Positions 55,101 to 64,000 of a DNA stretch of 64,000 nt are shown here, in pieces. Below the pieces are notes generated by a model. The model did no database searches and was not told the DNA's origin. It saw only the letters and a list, made by a program, of their open reading frames with translations. Origin of the DNA: Symsagittifera roscoffensis (lineage: Eukaryota > Xenacoelomorpha > Acoela > Convolutidae); NCBI RefSeq assembly GCF_963678635.1, contig NC_087069.1, positions 38,775,076-38,839,075 of the forward strand, given 5' to 3'. Both the position numbers and the translations under genes were made by a program. How positions within the stretch are numbered: the stretch's first letter is position 1; each line of letters begins with the position of its first letter.

Positions 55101-58100
55101 TTGCGAGGACCTACAATTGTTTTATTGAAAGTTTTTTAACGAACAGAATATGTTATGTTACTTTTAACAAGAAGGTTTCGGCAATCAAGAAAATTAATGG
55201 GGGAGTGCCACCAGGGCTTATTTTTAAGACCACTTTAGTTTTTTATTTGTTTAATGGGACTACTGAAGTAATAATTATTTGAACAGGATACGGATATCTA
55301 TTGCAGTGATGATTTTACTAATTTCTGTTGTGATTTGGAGTAAAAATTTGATCGTTTCACCTAAAATAAACGGAATTCAAAAGACAATTACACAAACTGC
55401 ATAAATTTTGCAGCCAAAAAGGGCTGGGTTTCAATAACTCAAAGTCCATTTATCTAAACCGTTTAAGTACTTGGGCTTTCTTTCATTAATTAAATTTTTA
55501 AAATAATCTGTAAACGTTAAAACTCGATATATAATCATTTCCTTTGATCACTTGTTAAAGATCATTTCGTTAAATGTTTATAATAAATTGTTATTTTTTC
55601 TAATCGTGTCGGCTATGTACATTTCTCTCATCAAGTTTTTCCTAAACCAAACACAATTTAAGATTTTTTTTTCAAATAACCATTAAGTTTTTTATGGAAT
55701 TTAAATTAAGATCAAATTAAGAGACAGGACTGTTATAATCATTAATTGTCAGTGCAGACGTCACTCAACAGGCCACAAGCTCTCCTAATGACCTCCCAAG
55801 TTGGTGCTTCCTTAAATTATACAAAAATCGATACTTGATTTCAACATACCGAATTCAAAGTAAATTACCATGGTTTTTAATCCACCCTATGAAGAATATA
55901 TTCAGGTGTTAAAGATCAAGGTATTTTGCATTTTGTAACGAACTCTCCTTTTGCAAAGGGGATGATCGGATTTACCAAGGTTTGAAAAGCAATTGTTGAT
56001 ACATGTATCATTGGTTTTCTCTTTTCATAATTTCGTCTAAACTCAATGCACAAAAAGTATGAATTAGTTCCACAACATAGGAAGCGAAAATTCGTTAGAA
56101 GCTTGAATCACACAAAAAAGATTTATTGTTGAAAAGTTCAAATCGGTTTTAAACTTTACTGTTGAGGAAGAGTTACTGAACCAATTGTGACAAGTGTTCT
56201 TACCACTCTTATGAATGCATGCTTATGATTAATCAAAGTGCATAATCTGATACCGACAAAAACAATTGTTCTCTCGCGTCACCTGAAAACCGACCGTTGT
56301 TCTAACGTTGATTACATAAAGCGGTGCCATAATAGTGACAAACCCAATTAATTGAACACATGTTTTTGCTCCTCCTCGTAAACAAAAGACTTTTTTTTAC
56401 AATTTGTCAAAAATATCTCAGGGTCTATTTAACAATCTACCCCCTTTGGTATCTACTATAGAATCTCCAAATTAATACTAGAGCGCTTACTCTTTGAAAA
56501 GTCTAACTTTGCTGCATTCTGATTGGTCGACAATTCGACTAAGTTAACAACCCCTCCCTTTTTGTCTTACCCCCCTGATGTACAGATCAGTGGTCTTCTC
56601 TATCTGTTCACACACATCCTGATGAAGCAGTTCCAGTCTGATCTTCTGTCTCTCCAACACTAGTAGTATCTCCATGGGACTGGGTCTGTGTGCCTTCTCG
56701 CCCACCAACTGTCTCAGTGCATTCTTCATGTTCAGTTTCTCGAGACTCGTCTCCGCATTGTGGCCCTTGTAGACATTTTCAAACTTTCAGTTTCTGAGTT
56801 TTGTGAAAAATTGGCAATAAAATAAAAAATTCTCAAATTCAATTGCGAAAAAAATCACGAAGTTAGAGAACACTAGAATTTCGAGGGTTACAAAATGCTA
56901 GAGATTTTTGCAAGGCTCTCTGGAATTTTTTGCGGAGAAAAATCACAGTAATGATTTAAAGCAGCCGACGAGTGTTTTCTGTTAAAAACCTGGATAAAAA
57001 TCGAATGCTTACAAGTTTTTCCAAAATAGCTTCAAAAGTATATGATTTTCAAAAAACGTTTATTTCAAAATGTTATCTTAACCAACAAACACTGGAATGT
57101 TGCCAATGATCTAAAGAAAACCGAAAAAAAATTAAATTTTATGGCAAAAATTATGTTGAAGCAATCTTCAAACAACATGAATTTTGTATGATTGGTAGTT
57201 TTTTAAGCTAACCCAATGAGAAAAAATTGGGTCAATTGGGGATTTTTTTTTTCGGCCTGGCATTCTGAAAAATTGAAATCCAATTTCGAGACAACGTAAT
57301 TCGCGTTGTTTGTGCCCGTCGCACGTTCGTTTTTGAAGATGAAAACTTGCCTTATTTCAAGCAAGTTAAATTCAATTGCACTTAAAAAAATCAATTATAA
57401 GGCCACGAAAACATTAGGTTTGAGCGTTAACAACTCTATGTTTTTTGATTAATCAAAAATAGCCAAATAATTAATCATTGTGGGCGTTAACTTTAACATG
57501 ACCCTCATTTTCAGAGCTTTTGCTTTTCAATAGTTTCTTAAAATATGCATGTGACTTTTTGTAACGTAGTCACCATGTTAACGCGAAAGAAAAACAAATG
57601 AACTTTGTCGACATAAAAAACATCTCATATAAAAATAATATCGAATTTTGAAGTACTTTTTCAATTGATGCACGCTCTATCTTCTTCCGAGAGTAGTCAG
57701 TTTTACATGATGATGTAATTATCTTCAAAATTTTCCACGAAAAAAGTAATTCGCTAAGCAATCATAGAAAAGTGTAATAATTTTCATAGAAAGATGCAAT
57801 AAAATACCCCAAATGGATCTAGAGACATAACAAATTGAAGCCCTTCTTGTTTCGAACCACAATGTTAAAAAAATTTCTAAATATTGAGAAAAATTGGTTT
57901 GAAAATCTTATTTTACTTTTTGCTCGATTTTATTTTCGAGCGAAAACAGAGAACGAACGAGCATGCTTACAACCGCTGAGTATGCTTAATTCAAGCACTG
58001 AAAACTAAGTGTTTTTGGTGTCGTTTAACACCATTTTGCGAACCAAAAATTTCTTTAAAAATCAATAATTTTTGTGCATACAAATTTTGAAAAAAAATTT

Positions 58101-61100
58101 TTTGAAATTTTTAAATTTTTTTTTGATTTTTCATGTTTTTCTTGTCCTTTTTTATCAAATTTTGTTATCTGGATTGCCTGCATTACTGTGACTGTCGAAT
58201 ATATCTAATTTATAGTTTTGCTTCAAATCTGTTTGTCACATCACGCAGAAAAAACACTAAGTTGGAAAGAACTTTTTGATTTTATTGTTTTAAAGACAAT
58301 AGTCGGAAAAGCCTAAGGTACTTTATTGCCCATGACCAGCTATCCTTGATATTTTTTTGTTCTTTTCAAAACAAAATTTTAGCCAACATATAAGGCGAAA
58401 AATGTCAATGAACCAAAGGCGACCACATTTTGATTTTTTTAGAGAAAAAGCTTTTATCTGTTAATACCAAATGAAAAAGCACCCTGTCGGCTCTTTGAAT
58501 TTCCAAAAAAATTTCATTTAAAAAACACTTTCAAAAAATACTACAGAAAAGATTCAATGTATACTTTTTTCTATCTAGGTCGAACATGAAAATAAAAATA
58601 TAGTTGTGAAAAAAATGTCAGGCAAGTTTTAACTTCTGGTTTTAGAAAGTCTAGTTTTAGGCGTTAAAAATAATTCCTGTGCTTCAAGAAATTTTTTGAT
58701 AAACCAAGCTATAACTTTCAAAAACTTTGAGAAACTCGAACATATTGAAACACACATATTTTAGCATCTGATTGTGAAGACACATAATCAATGACTTGGA
58801 TCCGTGGCTGAGATTATGTCGCATTCGAATGTAAATAAGCTCCGCAAATTTGTTTTATTTTGTTGAATAATGAAATAATAGAAAATTGCAGAGCGCACCT
58901 ATAATTACTATTTTCTGCCAAAAACAATCTGAAAATAGTGTTTTTTTGTAGACAATCAAGTAAATGTAGTTTAAATCAATTACAGTCCCTTAATAATTTT
59001 GAAAAATCAGTCTAACAGGGTTTCAAAAGTGATCTCGGCAGAGCGCACTCATAATTATGATTTTAAGGCAAAGCACATTCATAAAAAATTTTACAATGTT
59101 GTTATAAAAGCAACAAAATGTACTTTGATGAAGTAAAAATGAAATAAACGGCAACAATTTAACGATTATAGTTGTAAGATGCGCAAATTTTGATAATTGA
59201 CAGAAAAGTGAGACATGTAATTTTTCTTGACAGGGCGACGTAATATTTTATTATTTAACAAATTTGTTGTTCTTTTTCATTACATATACGTGCATACCTG
59301 TTGTCCGAGTACAGCAAGTGCACTTTGAAGATTGGCAACTAGGGAAAAGCTCTCCTTGCTCGAAACTCCCGAGTAAAAAGGCAGTTTAGTGTTCCTTTTC
59401 TCAGCCGCATAACAAGACAAGTCCTTCTTCGGGGTCTGTGGGATAATTCTGGAAACGGAAATCAGATTTTGAGCAGAAAAATTATACTCTAGTTTGAGAA
59501 CAAACTTTTTTGCTGAAGTAAAAAATGTTTCTTCTTTGTTTTCAGAAGCTTCGAACAATTGAGAAAATCAAAGTTTTCTATTTTTGTTCTTACAAAACGA
59601 GACAAAAAAAATACTTTGGACAACAGGGAGTTTAGTTTGTTTGGGGAAGAGATCTTGCCAAACATCCGTGTTATGGAAGCATTTTTGCTGGTTTGCAATA
59701 CCCGGATATACGGAAGCAAGAGAAAAGCAAAAGTTTTCAAATTTACTTGGTTCATAGCGTAAAATGTTTGGTGGCTTTCGTCATTTCCTATGATTGAAAA
59801 TGCGACATTTCCTAATTACTTAACGATCAAGGTTTATTGTACGCGAGCTCTTGAACAACATTTTTTGATAACGCCAAAAAAAAAGCAAAATCTCAGGCAA
59901 CCAATTATCCTGTGATTCAAAATCAATTAGGGTGTTAATTGTTGTCCATACTAACTTTCCCTCGTAGACGTATCTGTAGAGACTCTTCTCCTGTTTCATC
60001 CACAAGTGGGCGAATCTGTCAGTAGCACCTACTGCCCGCAACATCTTCCCAGTATTCGCAAAGTACTGGTCACGGTACTGCAAACAAACTGATAATGGCC
60101 AATCGAAAAATGGAACATCGCTTTTTGATAACAAAATCTGATTCGCAAAGCTCTTATTATGGGTGCATTTTTTTGAAGAGATTTTCACAATTAGTTTGCT
60201 CAGATTACATGATAAAGTACAGGCAAAAGTGACACCATTCCAAATTTGGCAAAATAACAATGTCGTTTTCAAAGGAATAATGAGATATATTCTACAAATA
60301 CACAGATAACCTTGAAAGTGTTTCTTCGGAATGGACCCTCGGTGTGTGTGACTAGTTTGTTGATGAGATCTCTGTCGTTGTAGAAATGCTCCTCCATCCT
60401 GTTGTATCTCCCTATCCGCATAGCCTCCGCTGGAGTGGGCATCTCCTGTGCCGCCAAATCCCTGCATAGAAAGTTCAATTGTTTTTGAAAATTAAACTTT
60501 TTCGACACTATATTTGAAAATTTTTTGTACTAAATTTACGCTCAAAATAAATTTTCTTTGTTCAGTAGTATCTTTTCCGACTTGACTTCAGTTCTCACAT
60601 AAAAAATATTTTTGAATGTTTTCCAAATCAAAATTTATTCACTCCGAAATTTTCGTCGACCCATAATTATTCATCAAAAAGCGTTGGTGATGGGTTCAAT
60701 GACTAAATCTGAACTTTTTTACCATCCTCTTGTCAATTAAACATTTTCTAACCATTGTTATGTTTCTTTTAGTCGTACATGTAATTGAAAAATCGTACCA
60801 CATGGCCTGCGTGAGATCCCTGCATGTGCTTTCGTCGCCCCCTGACGGATCTTCTGGGGGTTCATCCACCTGTTCCACACTGATTGGAGTAGATCTGGTC
60901 TTACTCTTGGAAGAACTCTTGGTTGGCTGAGAGGGCACTGAAGGCTCTGCTGGTTGAGACGCAGGCTGGTTGATACCCACGTTGATTGCCTACGGTGTGA
61001 ATAACCCAATTCAGGAATTAAGATTTTACCGGTTATTACCTGTACGGGAGTTTAACTTTAGATTTATTACCCAGACGTAATTGCTCTCTTATCAATCAGA

Positions 61101-63183
61101 CAAGAAATCTGGCAGCATTACTTAATGATTCGAATTTTTTTATAATTGTTATTAAGAATCCACGGTCTACGTTATTGTTATTTGATAGATAAAAGGGTTG
61201 TTTTCTCTTATACGGCCCAAACTTATATTTACAATGGTTATACTTTTGTTTGTTATAATCATCGGTTATGAATAATTTTACAGATTTTTGCGAGAATTGG
61301 ATCTATTTTTCAAATTACCCAAAGTGTCAAATTCAGGCCGTACAACAAAAAAGAACCGATCAAAGCCCTATTGTTGTTCAAAAAAATTCTCCTCAGCTTC
61401 GAGGTAGTATTTGACAAATTATTTGTAAAACATGATCTTTTTTTTCTCAAAACTTTACCTGGCTAAGTTGTGTTCCATCTGTGTTGGATCCAAAGTCCAA
61501 CTTGAGGTCCAACTGAATCTCAGCTGTAAATGATCCCCCAGGACTCTATCGTCCGGCATTTTTTAGTTTATGATTCGTTTTATCCAAACAATGAATGCTG
61601 TCTTGCTGTGGAAATAATTATACTTTTTCAATTTTTCAATTTTCATTTTTCGATTGATTACTTTCAAATATTAGATTCCTAATTCCAAAAATTAAAATTA
61701 TGCGTCATCAATGTAAATAATGACGTATTTACAACAAGTTAATTTGAAAACAATTTTCTATCAGCTTTCAATTTTTAAAATACTCTATAAAAAAGTCTAA
61801 ACGTTAAGAGAATAGTTAATAATTGAACGAAAAATGAGGAAAATATTCTTCGGGAGTTGTCAAGGATCGAGTTAATTTTTTTTCTAAATTGTTGATTAAA
61901 ATGAAGAAAAAAATGCCTGTGATCTCTGCGACAGTGCTTGCGACACCTGAGATTGCAAATCATCCCCCCTAACTGTGGCTGTTTTGGCCACACTCAGTGG
62001 GGGGATATCTGTCAACTTGTTGTTGTTGTTGTTGTTACTACTCCCTGTCTGACTTCCTCTGGTCGAAGTTGATGGTTTGTTGATTTTCGTACTCGTCGCT
62101 ACAGTCGTGGTTTTGCCTTGATTTTTAAATTATAATTAAGAGATTTCATTATATAGTTGTTTAGCTTGAGCACTTTTTTGGCCGTGGACAAGATTGAAAG
62201 CAATAAATTCAGTATGATGTACAAGTGTGGGCCATGTACCTTAATCGATAGTTAACACAAAACAGGTCTAACTAAAAATGGATACTAAAATTGAAGGCAA
62301 ATAAGGATCAAATCACTAGAAAAAAAAACACTTCATCCCGAGTTCTTGTCTTATTTGTTGTTTCTTGGACAAAGACTTCATCCGTCATTTTCTGAATTAA
62401 ATAGATCAGGGGCGGATTTAGGGGGGGGGGCGGGGGGGCGGACGCCCCCCCCCCCTCAGGGATTCGACCCCCTGCCAACCCAAAGGGTCCCCCCTTTGAT
62501 ACTTTTTCAGAAATCCGTTTCTGGCCAACCGACCCTTAAATTTTTCTAAAGGCGCCTTCGGCGCCAATATATACTAGCTTGTAGGGGAGCGCGCGCCAAA
62601 AAAAACGCGATTTTTTTGTCAAAATTTTTTCAAAAAGTGCCCAAAAACGGCTTTTTTGACTATTTTTTTTTTAATTTGCCTGCGGCGCAGAAAATTTGGC
62701 CAAAATAGGGGCAAAACAGTGCTTTGGGAGAGCTCGAAAAATCAATTTGGTCGACCTAAAAAAATAAAAAAAAAAAAAAGGTCGTCAAAATTTTGGAAAA
62801 TTTTTTGAAAATCCGCCCCCCCCCCTCGAGAAAATCCTAGATCCGCCCCTGAAATAGATTACATACTTTGGTTGCGATAAAATACTTATAAAAAAGTATT
62901 TTATCGCAAAAAAAAATATTATTATCTAACTACATAAAAAAACTATTATGTATAACTACATAAAAAATTATTATGAATAACTACATTAAAAAAATTATTA
63001 TTTATCACTACAAAAAAAATTATTATCTATAACTACCTGTACTTTTGACAGCTTTTAATCCTCGCCTGGATCCCGAACTCTGACTGGCCTTCGACTTCGT
63101 TCGACCAGCTTGACTCGCCGTCATTCTGTTTTTACTGGCTTGAGTTTGCTCTAAGAAACCTTGCGAGCGATTATCCATCGACA
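52170..63183 (-). CDS. nine-exon host gene, product not recognised
   Basis: Minus-strand exons: 63183-63037, 62116-61947, 61545-61459, 60989-60799, 60461-60311, 60077-59956, 59448-59298, 56765-56571 and 52421-52170 (stop TAA). Every junction is GT-AG and every phase agrees (for example exon 4 ends in TG and exon 5 begins with G, completing Trp). The first in-window ATG is 63178, but a possible acceptor just upstream means the gene may start earlier. The N-terminus is Ser/Thr/Gln/Lys-rich with an Asn run (exon 2) and a Pro/Ser-rich exon 4. Exons 5-7 look globular (HFYNDRDLINKLVTH, FAHLWMKQEKSLYRYVYEG). Exons 8-9 are helical and charged, coiled-coil-like (LVLERQKIRLELLHQDV, KREKETWRLLELKHQEIM). 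About 480 residues. No signal peptide or membrane segment. Whether exon 9 joins exon 8 directly is the least certain point. Confidence 0.75.
52422..56570. other. intron 8 of the minus-strand gene
   Basis: 4.1 kb with no exon I can support. A Lys/Glu/Ser-rich minus-strand frame (53126-52911) and plus-strand frames near 53415-53975 look faintly protein-like but lack splice or start support. It contains the GGATTCCGC cluster. Confidence 0.4.
54230..54760. repeat. cluster of degenerate GGATTCCGC motifs in an intron
   Basis: More than ten variants of the near-palindromic word GCGGATTCCGC (also GTGGATTCC and GCGGAATCC) lie 20-60 bases apart in both orientations inside intron 8. Spacer sequences do not align, so it is not a simple tandem satellite. 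Confidence 0.7.
56766..59297. other. intron 7 of the minus-strand gene
   Basis: 2.5 kb, AT-rich, no exon supported. A short phrase containing GCAGAGCGCAC...ATAATTA occurs twice (about 58890 and 59038), a minor repeat. Confidence 0.5.
62407..62851. mobile_element. hAT-type MITE in intron 1
   Basis: 445 bp bounded by inverted ends CAGGGGCGGATTTAGG and CCTAGATCCGCCCCTG (15 of 16 matching) and flanked by a perfect 8-bp direct repeat AAATAGAT (62399-62406 and 62852-62859). Eight-base target duplications are characteristic of the hAT superfamily. It has no coding capacity and carries long G and C runs near each end. Non-autonomous. Confidence 0.9.
62872..62909. repeat. perfect 16-bp hairpin
   Basis: TTGCGATAAAATACTT, a six-base loop, then its exact reverse complement. 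It sits between the MITE and a tandem repeat within intron 1. Confidence 0.9.
62910..63040. repeat. five tandem ~26-base units abutting exon 1
   Basis: Units of A-run, ATTATTAT and AACTACAT recur five times with small changes. On the minus strand each contains GTAGTTAT or a close variant. The last unit supplies the splice donor of exon 1 (CAG|GTAGTTATA at 63037/63036). Confidence 0.8.
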
Positions 63184-64000
63184 CTTTGAAAATATCACAA
63201 TCAGTTTAAAGTTAGTTTTCCTTGAATAAAAAACTTTACTTCTGGTTTTCTGAACCAGTTTTTTTTTCAAAAAAAATGATCGGAGCAAAATCATTTTGAC
63301 AATCATTTTGTTTTTCTATATCCCCAGTGCAAGTCCCTTGAGAAAGTAACAATGTCGCCCTCGCCCAAAATATTCGCAGCGTTTTTCTTACTTCTTGGTT
63401 TTACAGAAAAAAAAACTTCCCTGAAGTTTATTTGTTCCTAATCTGAACTGATTCGATCCCGCCTTTTCTGGAATTCTTCGTCGATTTTGATGCTCGGCTT
63501 TTCGCTTCGGCAGCCGAGGCCACCACCCGACTTGCTCTCGGGATAGCGCCCTCTGTGAACGAAGTGGCTGCTCCGTGACAGTCGAAAGTAGCTCCGAGTG
63601 CCAATCCGGAACCAGAACTGCATTTGCATTGCAAATCTGCTCGCAGAAAACTTTCCAATTTTCAAATACCGTAAGCAGCTTTTGTACAAATTTTGAAAGG
63701 ATTTGCTCCATTTAAATGGGTTATCGTGTTCTTCAAAATCTTGAACGCACTTCGGCAACTATGCTAAATTCATTGTTTTTTTGGTAGTTTTTGGTTTCAA
63801 ATCAAAATCTTTGTTTTTAAAATTAGTTTAAATAGATTTCAAGCAAAACAGATGCATTGAAAAGTTTCATGAAAAAGAATAATTTTTAGTTTGAAACTGG
63901 AAATTATGCCTGAATTAGAGTAAGATGCACTCTTTGTATCTCCTGCTTGTAGGCTGTCTGACTCCGCTGGTTGGTTGTAGAAATCGAAGGACCGCTTGGA
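63184..64000 (-). other. upstream region, possible further exons
   Basis: Two stretches of more balanced composition (63690-63430 and 64000-63910) read as low-complexity protein in one or more minus-strand frames and could be 5' exons of the nine-exon gene. I found no clean GT donor joining them in phase, so I do not call them. The rest is AT-rich with no feature seen. Confidence 0.3.

Noticed and set aside
61930-61960. GC-AG intron after exon 2 (CAG|GCATTT)
   Set aside because: A GT donor a few codons upstream (61947/61946) keeps phase with exon 3, so the canonical site is simpler.

Overview
This window is eukaryotic, most likely from an invertebrate animal with an AT-rich genome. There are no bacterial-style operons. 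The left 45 kb is almost wholly LTR retrotransposons and the inverted duplication that carries them. The right 19 kb holds decayed sequence, AT-rich repeats and one multi-exon host gene on the minus strand whose GT-AG introns keep phase across nine exons. I cannot name the species.

Layout. (1) 1-3858: a decayed Ty3/gypsy element ('copy 1', minus strand) that runs off the left edge. (2) 3859-45069: a large imperfect palindrome. The left arm is 3859-14057. A spacer of about 0.8 kb contains a 200-N assembly gap. The right arm is 14865-26090 and resumes at 44989-45069. Each arm carries the same decayed Ty3/gypsy element ('copy 2') with LTRs, gag, pol, a ~1.7 kb internal tandem duplication and a third, membrane-anchored reading frame. 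(3) 26091-44988: an 18.9 kb, very young endogenous-retrovirus-like Ty3/gypsy element inserted in the right arm only. Its 410-bp LTRs differ at one visible base, and it has a 4-bp CTTT target duplication. The left arm still shows the empty site at 3936-3939.

The young element is the most interesting object. It has gag, protease, RT/RNase H/integrase and an 872-codon envelope-like glycoprotein. It also has several frames I cannot assign: a basic frame upstream of gag, a membrane plus Pro/Ser-rich frame just before env, and a roughly 600-codon frame that starts on an ATGA overlap with the env stop. Five apparent breaks in its genes are all -1 shifts at or near short homopolymers, and several genes are separated only by a single in-frame stop.

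Order of events read from the arms: copy 2 inserted, its pol duplicated internally and its integrase lost a catalytic Asp. The whole block was then duplicated in inverted orientation. After that the left arm lost pol segments, the right arm gained a 3x tandem repeat, and the young element entered the right arm.

Right flank: 45070-48950 looks like a decayed minus-strand coding remnant. 49536-51370 is a duplicated block of ATAATCGATTAT repeats. 52170-63183 (minus) is the nine-exon gene, whose product I do not recognise; it has a low-complexity N-terminus and a helical C-terminus. Its first intron contains a 445-bp hAT-type MITE with a perfect 8-bp target duplication.
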